A stretch of 64,000 nt of DNA from Allosediminivita pacifica (GTDB lineage Bacteria > Pseudomonadota > Alphaproteobacteria > Rhodobacterales > Rhodobacteraceae): contig NZ_QBKN01000003.1 of assembly GCF_003054175.1 (NCBI RefSeq), positions 62,001 to 126,000 on the forward strand, written 5' to 3'. Under the pieces are notes generated by a model. It did not search any database. It saw only the letters and a program-made list of their open reading frames with translations, and was not told the origin of the DNA. Shown here one piece after another: positions 57,519 to 64,000 of this stretch. The position numbers were made by a program, and so were the translations under genes. Numbering within the stretch: the stretch's first letter is position 1; each line of letters opens with the position of its first letter.

Positions 57519-57782
57519 TCAGCCCAGCGCCTTCACGCGCGATGCCAGTCGGGACATCTTGCGGGACGCGGTATTCTTGTGGAAAACACCCTTGCTCACG
57601 CCGCGCATCAGCTCGGGCTGAGCGATGCGGAGAGCTTCCTGGGCCGCGGATTTATCGCCCGACGCGATCGCTTCCTCGACCTTGCGGAGGTAGGTGCGGA
57701 TGCGCGAACGACGTGCCTTGTTGACGGAGAAGCGCTTTGCGTTCTGCAGCGCGCGTTTCTTTGCCTGGGGCGTATTTGCCAT
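57519..57782 (-). CDS. rpsT: 30S ribosomal protein S20
   Basis: The 87-residue, highly basic protein starts [18 protein letters not shown] and ends in [19 protein letters not shown], typical S20. It binds 16S rRNA early in assembly. It has its own upstream gap of 178 bp and its own terminator. Its position next to dnaA is conserved in alphaproteobacteria. Confidence 0.98.
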   Translation of the reverse strand: MANTPQAKKRALQNAKRFSVNKARRSRIRTYLRKVEEAIASGDKSAAQEALRIAQPELMRGVSKGVFHKNTASRKMSRLASRVKALG

Positions 57783-57960
57783 GGGGTTCGGTCCTTAGTT
57801 CGTCTCGGTTCGTGTCTGGCGCGCAAAATAGCCCGGGGACCCGAACTCTCGGGACCGATTCCTGCCAAGCGGGCAACACGCGCATGTATGACAGGCGCCT
57901 ATAACGGCTGACCTGCGTCTTGGCCAGCCCCTTTCACCAGGGGCCGGCGGATTCCTCGGA

Positions 57961-58737
57961 TTACCGGTCGCGGAACTGCGGCGAGCGCTTGTCGGCAAAG
58001 GCCGACATGCCCTCGTTCTGGTCCTCGGTCGCGAACATTGCATGGAACATGCGGCGTTCGTAGAGAAGACCTTCGCTGAGCGTCGTCTCGTAGGAGCGGT
58101 TCACCGCCTCCTTCACCGCCTTGGCGGTGAGCATCGACTTTTCGGCGACCTTCTCGGCGGCGGTGCGCGCCTCTTCCATGAGCTTCTTGGCCGGCACTAC
58201 GCGGCTGACCAGCCCGGCGCGCTCGGCCTCTTCGGCATCCATGAAACGGCCGGTCAGGTGCATGTCCATCGATTTGGATTTGCCCACCAGACGCGTCAGG
58301 CGCTGGGTGCCGCCCATCCCGGCCACGATGCCGAGATTGATCTCGGGCTGGCCGAACTTGGCGGTGTCGGCGGCGATGATGAAGTCGCACATCATGGCCA
58401 ACTCGCAGCCCCCGCCGAGCGCATAGCCCGAGACGGCCGCGATGACGGGCTTGCGGGTCCTCGTGATCGCCTCGGCCTCTCCGCCGAAGAAATCGAGCAG
58501 GAACATATCCACGAAGCTCTTTTCCGACATCTCCTTGATGTCGGCCCCGGCGGCAAAGGCCTTGGCCGAGCCGGTCAGGATGATGCAGCGGATCTTTTCG
58601 TTCCGATCGAGTTCGCCCAGCGCCTTGGCCAGCTCTCCGAGGAGCTGGACATTCAGCGCGTTGAGCGCGTCGGGGCGGTTGAGCTTGATGGTGGCGATGT
58701 GGTTCTCCACATCGACGACGATCGTCTCATAGGCCAT
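57961..58737 (-). CDS. Enoyl-CoA hydratase
   Basis: The 258-residue crotonase hydrates trans-2-enoyl-CoA in beta-oxidation. The oxyanion-hole and catalytic segment [12 protein letters not shown] contains Glu112 and [15 protein letters not shown] contains Glu132, the two acids required by true hydratases. Substrate range is not defined. It lies 64 bp after mutM on the same strand and may share its transcript. Confidence 0.94.
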   Translation of the reverse strand: MAYETIVVDVENHIATIKLNRPDALNALNVQLLGELAKALGELDRNEKIRCIILTGSAKAFAAGADIKEMSEKSFVDMFLLDFFGGEAEAITRTRKPVIAAVSGYALGGGCELAMMCDFIIAADTAKFGQPEINLGIVAGMGGTQRLTRLVGKSKSMDMHLTGRFMDAEEAERAGLVSRVVPAKKLMEEARTAAEKVAEKSMLTAKAVKEAVNRSYETTLSEGLLYERRMFHAMFATEDQNEGMSAFADKRSPQFRDR

Positions 58738-58800
58738 GTCACTTGGCTCCGTCGTTGCCGTCAGAGGTGAAGCCTTAACACTGAACGCGGGGGGTTCAAG

Positions 58801-59652
58801 TTATCTTTGGCAGCGTGGACAATAGAAGGTCGAACGCGCGGATTGGACGACACGCGTTATGACGCCCCCGCAGCCCTCGCGCCGGCAGGGCAGTCCTTCG
58901 CGCCCGTAAGCGTCGAAACTGTGCTGGAAATAGCCCAGCTCTCCATCCGCCTGCCGGTAGTCGCGCAGGGACGAACCGCCCGCGGCAATCGCATCCGTCA
59001 GGACATCCCGGATGATCGGAACGAGAGCCCCGATCCGCGCGGCCGAGACCCGCCCCGCCTTGCGCGCGGGGTGAATCCGGGCGCGCCAGAGCGCCTCGCA
59101 GACGTATATGTTGCCAAGCCCCGCAACGATCTTCTGATCCAGCAGCGCGGCCTTCATCGTGGTGTTGCGGCCCTTCAGCGCCGCAACGAGATACTCGGGG
59201 TGAAAGGCATTGCCGAGCGGTTCCGGAGCGAGCGCCGCCAGCAAGGCGTGGTTTTCGGCCCCTTCGGTCTGCATCATGTCCATCGCCCCGAAGCGGCGCG
59301 GATCGTTGAAGGTGATGCGCGCACCGTTTTCCATGTGGAAAACCACGTGGTCGTGCTTTTCCGGTGCGGGGTGGTCGTGCACGAAGCGCCCGAGCGGATC
59401 TCCCGAGATCAGCATCCGGCCCGACATGCCCAGATGGATCAGCAGCGTCTCGCCGCGGTCGAGATCGGCAAGAATGTACTTGGACCGGCGACGCAGCTGC
59501 AGGACCCGCGCGCCGGTCAGCCTTTCGGCCATGCGCGGCGGAAAGGGCCAGCGCAGGTTGGGGCGGTTGACCTCGGCGCGCGCGATCACACCTCCCTCCA
59601 TGACGGGGGTGAGGCCGCGACGCACTGTCTCGACTTCCGGCAATTCGGGCAT
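58801..59652 (-). CDS. mutM: Formamidopyrimidine-DNA glycosylase
   Basis: The 283-residue bifunctional glycosylase/AP lyase removes 8-oxoguanine and FapyG. The mature N-terminal Pro2-Glu3 of [14 protein letters not shown] is the catalytic start. A C-terminal zinc finger has CRREGC and YCPRC pairs. Size and motifs are standard. It is divergent from ubiE (84-bp gap). Confidence 0.97.
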   Translation of the reverse strand: MPELPEVETVRRGLTPVMEGGVIARAEVNRPNLRWPFPPRMAERLTGARVLQLRRRSKYILADLDRGETLLIHLGMSGRMLISGDPLGRFVHDHPAPEKHDHVVFHMENGARITFNDPRRFGAMDMMQTEGAENHALLAALAPEPLGNAFHPEYLVAALKGRNTTMKAALLDQKIVAGLGNIYVCEALWRARIHPARKAGRVSAARIGALVPIIRDVLTDAIAAGGSSLRDYRQADGELGYFQHSFDAYGREGLPCRREGCGGVITRVVQSARSTFYCPRCQR

Positions 59653-59736
59653 TGGCTGGCCTCCGGCACGGGCGGCGCATTGCAGCGCCGGAGAGGCGCT
59701 CTATAAGAAAGCCGAGGAAAAAGGAAGCTTGCCGCC

Positions 59737-60489
59737 ATGAGCGAAGAGACCGGAAAGACGACGCATTTCGGATTCCAGGAAGTGCCCGAGACCGAAAAGG
59801 CCGGGCGCGTGCGCGGGGTCTTCAACTCGGTGGCCTCCAAGTACGACGTGATGAACGACGCCATGTCGATGGGCATCCACCGGGTCTGGAAAGACGCGAT
59901 GATGGACTGGCTGGCCCCGCGGCGCGGTCAGCGGCTGCTCGACGTGGCCGGCGGCACCGGCGACATCGCCTTCCGCTTCCTGAACCGGGCGGGCGACGCC
60001 CAGGCCACAGTTCTGGACATGACCGAGCCGATGCTGGTCGCGGGCAAGCAGCGCGCCGAGGCCGAAGCGATGTCGGACCGGCTCGACTGGGTGGTGGGCG
60101 ACGCGATGGCCCTGCCCTTTGCCGATAACACCTTCGACGTCTACACGATCTCTTTCGGGATCCGGAACGTCACCCGCCCCGAGGACGCGCTGGCCGAGGC
60201 CTACCGCGTGCTGCGGCCGGGCGGGCGGCTCATGGTGCTGGAGTTCTCGCAGATCCCCAACGACCTGATGCAATGGGCCTACGATCTCTATTCCTTCAAC
60301 ATCATCCCGCGCCTGGGCCAGGTGATCGCCGGCGACCGCGACAGCTACCAGTACCTAGTGGAATCGATCCGGCGGTTTCCCGATCAGGAGACCTTCCTCG
60401 GGATGGTACAGGACGCGGGTTTCGGAAACGCCAAGTACCGCAACCTGACCATGGGCATCGCCTGCCTGCACTCCGGCTGGAAGATCTAG
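59737..60489 (+). CDS. ubiE: Demethylubiquinone/demethylmenaquinone methyltransferase
   Basis: The 250-residue SAM-dependent C-methyltransferase acts on the quinone ring in ubiquinone synthesis. Motif I is [32 protein letters not shown] and the [13 protein letters not shown] stretch are UbiE signatures. It overlaps no gene; ubiB follows after 3 bp, so the two form an operon. Confidence 0.97.
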   Translation: MSEETGKTTHFGFQEVPETEKAGRVRGVFNSVASKYDVMNDAMSMGIHRVWKDAMMDWLAPRRGQRLLDVAGGTGDIAFRFLNRAGDAQATVLDMTEPMLVAGKQRAEAEAMSDRLDWVVGDAMALPFADNTFDVYTISFGIRNVTRPEDALAEAYRVLRPGGRLMVLEFSQIPNDLMQWAYDLYSFNIIPRLGQVIAGDRDSYQYLVESIRRFPDQETFLGMVQDAGFGNAKYRNLTMGIACLHSGWKI

Positions 60490-60492
60490 GCC

Positions 60493-62025
60493 TTGCGCGG
60501 TCCCCATAACATCTGGCGGCTGGTCCGCACCGGCGCGACCTTCGAAAGATCCGGCGCCATGGGCGTCGTTCTCGATGCCTTCGAGGCGCCCGCGCCGCTG
60601 CGCGTGGCCGCGCGCGTGCTTGGCTGGCCCTTCAAGTGGCTGGGCTACGAGGGCGACCCGACCCTGCCGCCCGTGGTGCGCGCGCTGCAGGCGCTGGGGC
60701 CGGCCTACATCAAGTTCGGGCAGATCATGTCGACCCGCCCCGACGTGGTGGGCTCGGAGCTCGCCGCGCAGCTGCGTGTGCTGCAGGACAAGCTCCCGCC
60801 CTTCTCGATCGAGGAAGCCAAGGTTCAGGTTCAACGGGAGCTCGGTCTGCGCGTGGACGAGATCTTTTCCGAGTTCAGTCCACCCGTGGCCGCCGCCTCG
60901 ATCGCGCAGGTGCACAAGGCGCGCATGTCCGAGACCGGCGACGTGGTTGCGGTCAAGGTGCTGCGCCCCGGGATCGACCGCGCCTTCCGCACCGACATCG
61001 ACGCATTCTATTTTGCCGCGGGCTTCGTCGAACTCTTCTCGCCCTCGAGCCGCCGTCTGCGCCCCCGCGACGTGGTCCGCCACTTCGAAGGCGTGGTGAT
61101 GGGCGAGCTGGACCTGCGGCTGGAAGCAGCCAATGCCAGCGAATTCGCGGCCAATACCGAGCGTGACGAGGGCTTCCAGCTGCCGAGCGTGCAGTGGAGC
61201 CTGTCGGGGCGGCGGGTCATGACCATGAGCTGGGCGCAGGGCGTGCCGCTGGGCGACAACGATGCGATCGACGGCGCCGGACACGATCGGGCGCTTCTGT
61301 CCGAGCGCGTGCTGCAGCTGTTCCTGAACCACGCCCTGCGGGACGGCTATTTCCACGCCGACATGCACCAAGGCAACCTGAAGGTGGCCCCTAACGGGGA
61401 CATCATCGCCTATGATTTCGGCATCATGGGGCATATCGACGAGTACACCCGCCGGGTCTATGCCGAGATCCTCTACGGGTTCATCCGGCGCGACTATCGG
61501 CGTGTGGCCGAGGTGCATTTCGAGGCGGGCTACGTGCCCGCCGACCGCGACGTGGATGAATTCGCGCGCGCCCTGCGCGCGGTGGGCGAGCCGATCTTCG
61601 GCATGGACGCGACGCGCATCTCCATGGGGCGGCTGCTGACCTACCTCTTCGAGGTGACCGAACGCTTCGGCATGGAAACGCGGACCGAACTGATCCTGCT
61701 GCAACGGACCATGGTGGTGGTCGAGGGCGTCGCGCGATCGCTCGATCCGCAGATGAACATCTGGAACGTCGCGAAGCCGGTCGTCGAGGGCTACATCCGG
61801 ACCTACATTGGTCCGCGCGCGGCGGCCCGCGATCTTGCGGAGACCGTCAAGGTGCTGAGCCGTTTCGGGCCGCGCCTGCCCGCTCTGGTCGAGGAGGCCC
61901 TGATCCGCGGCACGCCCCATACGCCGACGCCCGAACCTAGCCGCTGGCTCGGCCGGCTGCTCTGGGGCGGGTCGGGCACGGCGATGGGGATCGGACTCTG
62001 CCTTCTGGTGCTCTTGCTCGCCTGA
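60493..62025 (+). CDS. ubiB: Ubiquinone biosynthesis protein UbiB (protein-kinase-like ATPase)
   Basis: The 510-residue ABC1/ADCK-family protein has the KxGQ motif in GPAYIKFGQIMSTRPD, the Ala-rich nucleotide loop AAASIAQVHKA and a C-terminal membrane helix (TAMGIGLCLLVLLLA). It supports the Ubi complex in coenzyme Q synthesis through ATPase activity. Its start is TTG at 60493, 3 bp after ubiE. An internal ATG some 23 codons on is less likely because the N-terminal helix is conserved. Confidence 0.94.
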   Translation: MRGPHNIWRLVRTGATFERSGAMGVVLDAFEAPAPLRVAARVLGWPFKWLGYEGDPTLPPVVRALQALGPAYIKFGQIMSTRPDVVGSELAAQLRVLQDKLPPFSIEEAKVQVQRELGLRVDEIFSEFSPPVAAASIAQVHKARMSETGDVVAVKVLRPGIDRAFRTDIDAFYFAAGFVELFSPSSRRLRPRDVVRHFEGVVMGELDLRLEAANASEFAANTERDEGFQLPSVQWSLSGRRVMTMSWAQGVPLGDNDAIDGAGHDRALLSERVLQLFLNHALRDGYFHADMHQGNLKVAPNGDIIAYDFGIMGHIDEYTRRVYAEILYGFIRRDYRRVAEVHFEAGYVPADRDVDEFARALRAVGEPIFGMDATRISMGRLLTYLFEVTERFGMETRTELILLQRTMVVVEGVARSLDPQMNIWNVAKPVVEGYIRTYIGPRAAARDLAETVKVLSRFGPRLPALVEEALIRGTPHTPTPEPSRWLGRLLWGGSGTAMGIGLCLLVLLLA

Positions 62026-62031
62026 ATGGGA

Positions 62032-62721
62032 TCAGGCGGCCGGGCTGCGCAGTCCGCCGACCTCGTCGGCGGGAAGTTCGGTCCCGTCGCTCATCCGAAG
62101 GACGATGGCGCCATTCTCGCGGCGGGCCTCCTCGATGCGGCTGTAGGCCGGAACGAGCTGGCTGTTGAGAAGCCTGCTGCCCTCGTAGCTTTCGACCTGG
62201 AAGGTATAGGTCCCGGCGGGCACCGGGGTTCCGGTCTCATCGAGGCCGGTCCAGAGAACCGCCTCCTCGCCAACTTCGAGCCCGAAGCGTTGGACCAGAG
62301 TTCCCTTCTCGTCCCGTACCAGCAGGGCGGCGCTGTCCGCATTCGGGGCGTAGTCCGGCCGCACGGCGATCGGCGTGCCGTCATAACGCACCGGCGCGTT
62401 GACCAGCCCTTCCATCCCCACGAAGCCACCCATCTGCTGGAGCGAGCCTCCCCCCAGCAGGTCCTGCAATCCGGTGAGCAGGTCGTTTGTCAGGACCTGC
62501 TGTTCGACCCCCGAGAAGGTGGCAAGCTGGGTGGCATAGTCGGTCGCGTCGACCGGATTGAGCGGGTCCTGGTTCTGCACCTGAACGGTGAGCATGCGCA
62601 GGAAGGTATCGAAGTCGGAACTGATGTTGGTCCCTCCGCCGAGATCGACGCCCGGTTGCTGTTCGGAGGATTGCGCGGCCGCGGAACGGGCCTGGGGAGT
62701 TGTGCTGGTGACCGGATCCAT
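62032..62721 (-). CDS. flgD: Flagellar hook-assembly (capping) protein
   Basis: The 229-residue protein has the FlgD N-terminal motif DTFLRMLTVQVQNQDPLNPVD (here cut short) and the central FVGMEGLVNAPVRYDG, with an Ig-like C-terminal half. It caps the growing hook. The ATG at 62721 follows GAGGAAACCC; a GTG at 62733 overlapping the fliK stop is the alternative. It ends 6 bp from the stop of ubiB on the other strand. Confidence 0.9.
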   Translation of the reverse strand: MDPVTSTTPQARSAAAQSSEQQPGVDLGGGTNISSDFDTFLRMLTVQVQNQDPLNPVDATDYATQLATFSGVEQQVLTNDLLTGLQDLLGGGSLQQMGGFVGMEGLVNAPVRYDGTPIAVRPDYAPNADSAALLVRDEKGTLVQRFGLEVGEEAVLWTGLDETGTPVPAGTYTFQVESYEGSRLLNSQLVPAYSRIEEARRENGAIVLRMSDGTELPADEVGGLRSPAA

Positions 62722-62729
62722 GGGTTTCC

Positions 62730-63998
62730 TCACATCATGATGTCGAGCGACGCATTCCCGCCCGACCCGGGCGTGGGGCGCGGCGTGGGGGCGGGGCGTG
62801 ATTCTGTATCGGGCGCGCCGGCAGAGGCAGCTGCCCCGCCTCCAGCGCCGGCAGCCCCAGGCCGCTGCTCGCGGCCGCCGGAGAAGCTGAACTGGGTTCC
62901 CGAGTAACCCAGATCCTGCAGGGCGCGGGCAAGCTGGTCGATATGACGCCGCATGAGATCGAGCGTCTCGCCCCGCTCTGCGCTGACAACGACCGTCATG
63001 CCCTGATCGAGCGGGACCATCTGGAGCCTGACACGTCCCAGTTCCTCAGGCCGCAACTGGATCTCCACCCCGCCTTCGGAAAGGCGGTGCAGGACCTCGG
63101 TAACTTGGCGCATGACCTGCTGGGGAACCTCGGGCCGCGGGGTCTGGGACACCTGAGTGGGCGCTGGCGTGCCGCGGAGATCCGTGGAGAATTGCGACAC
63201 TTGCGGATCACCCTCAGCCGCGCGAGAACTGCCCTTCTCGCGTAACTCCTGGACAGCGAATGCCGCGGTCATTCCGGACCGTGCGGGTGCGGAAGCCGTT
63301 CGCGCCGACCAGAGCGCCGTGAAGGGCTCCCTAAGGGGGGCAGACCGTTCGGCGGATTGGGCCAGCGGAGGCTCTTTCACCGGGTCCCCTGCGGCATGAG
63401 AATTTTCTATAGTCGGCAAGACGGGCCGGCGTGAAGCAGCGGGCTCTGCTTGTGACGCAGCAGGCGGTATGACCGTTCCCGGGCCGGGTGTCCTATCCGA
63501 CGATTTGCCTTGGTCCGACACCTTTTCGGTCAAGGTTCCGGGAATCGGCTCCGGTTGGCTTGCCCGCGAGAGCGGTTCCTTGACCGGAGCCATGACCCTG
63601 ACGTCGATATCCGCGTCGCCCATGGCTGATCCGTCGGATTTGGAACTCCGCACGGTCGCTTCAGCCCCACCCTTCGCCATCCGGGTCATCCCCGCCGGGA
63701 CAGGAATATCGCCGCGGGGTGCGGGCGCCTTGGGTCCGGGCTCCAGCATCGTGGTTTCAGGTTGCCTTGCGGGCATACGCGCTTCGACGATCCGCTGCGC
63801 GGTCGTATTTTCGGCGCGCGCGTTGCGTCGCGCCGGACTACCCTCAACGTGTTGCATCGGTTTTTCTGTAGCTTGGCCCATTCCGGGCATCGAGAGCGGC
63901 ACAGAGCCACGAGCACCCGCTTCGATTGTATCCATCGTCGGTCGCTTGTCGCCGAAGGTATGCTCCGAAACATCCGCAGCCGTTTTTGTCGATTCCAT
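62730..63998 (-). CDS. fliK: Flagellar hook-length control protein (5' end at or beyond window edge)
   Basis: The visible 422 residues are a Pro/Ala/Ser-rich, disordered N-terminal region and a C-terminal hook-length domain with MRQVTEVLHRLSEGGVEIQL, PEELGRVRLQMV and SAERGETLDLMRRH. FliK measures hook length and switches secretion specificity. An ATG lies at 63998, 2 bases from the edge, so a longer N-terminus outside the window cannot be excluded. It probably precedes flgD in one operon. Confidence 0.8.
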   Translation of the reverse strand: MESTKTAADVSEHTFGDKRPTMDTIEAGARGSVPLSMPGMGQATEKPMQHVEGSPARRNARAENTTAQRIVEARMPARQPETTMLEPGPKAPAPRGDIPVPAGMTRMAKGGAEATVRSSKSDGSAMGDADIDVRVMAPVKEPLSRASQPEPIPGTLTEKVSDQGKSSDRTPGPGTVIPPAASQAEPAASRRPVLPTIENSHAAGDPVKEPPLAQSAERSAPLREPFTALWSARTASAPARSGMTAAFAVQELREKGSSRAAEGDPQVSQFSTDLRGTPAPTQVSQTPRPEVPQQVMRQVTEVLHRLSEGGVEIQLRPEELGRVRLQMVPLDQGMTVVVSAERGETLDLMRRHIDQLARALQDLGYSGTQFSFSGGREQRPGAAGAGGGAAASAGAPDTESRPAPTPRPTPGSGGNASLDIMM

Positions 63999-64000
63999 CT

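Overview
This window is high-GC chromosomal DNA from an alphaproteobacterium, most likely a marine member of the Rhodobacteraceae (Roseobacter group). The evidence is the gene order around dnaN-dnaA-rpsT-echA-mutM with divergent ubiE-ubiB, a cytochrome c peroxidase behind an Irr-like operator, an iron-sulfur photolyase (CryB type), a TIGR02302 protein, a CtrA-like TTAA-N7-TTAAC box, clustered GANTC sites upstream of dnaA, and the GC-rich intergenic repeat ending in GGTATTTGGGGCGAAAAGAA. Genus and species cannot be fixed from the sequence. I see no tRNA, rRNA, CRISPR array, insertion sequence or phage.

Layout. 1-4225 (minus) is the N-terminal 1,408 residues of a large secreted RTX protein that joins a GH16 glycanase, an SGNH esterase, Ig-like modules and calcium-binding repeats. 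4.5-16.5 kb holds lysine/DAP genes (asd, dapD, dapE), a WbpM/CapD-type sugar dehydratase, a zinc-responsive metallochaperone (zigA) behind a Zur-type operator, and rnr. 16.5-23.3 kb has a GST and WYL-regulator pair, an SHOCT protein, an MltB-type transglycosylase, trhO, a YegD-like Hsp70 and pncA. 23.4-27 kb is a hybrid histidine kinase that overlaps pncB, so NAD-salvage genes flank a sensor kinase. 27-34 kb has hisC-tyrA-extensin-like, ccpA, a TlpA-like thioredoxin, argH and two small membrane-associated proteins. 33.7-42.7 kb is mostly minus strand: PNPOx, TIGR02302, lysA, arfB, a small leader-like unit, a queuosine-precursor transporter, mepA, an MFS permease and a thioesterase. 42.8-45.3 kb has yggT, cryB and an SDR.

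45.3-53.6 kb is a capsule or surface-polysaccharide island: an ABC permease (KpsM type), a two-domain glycosyltransferase, an O-acetyltransferase, a sulfotransferase, a second glycosyltransferase, a KpsE-type protein interrupted by a frameshift, and a KpsT-type ATPase. 53.7-62 kb is the replication and core block (HD phosphohydrolase, dnaN, dnaA, rpsT, echA, mutM, ubiE, ubiB). The last 2 kb begins a flagellar region (flgD, fliK).

Most unusual points: (i) a short minus-strand unit at about 38.83-39.06 kb with a promoter-like element, a Shine-Dalgarno that matches the whole 3' end of alphaproteobacterial 16S rRNA, an 18-codon ORF and an intrinsic hairpin directly before arfB; (ii) a two-copy composite palindromic element (14.05 and 27.0 kb) with conserved blocks and spacing; (iii) the interrupted kpsE in an otherwise intact capsule-export set; (iv) the 64-bp overlap of a sensor kinase with pncB; (v) the GH16-SGNH-RTX fusion with a 366-residue tandem repeat; (vi) a mutually exclusive RNA fold in the leader of the queuosine transporter.
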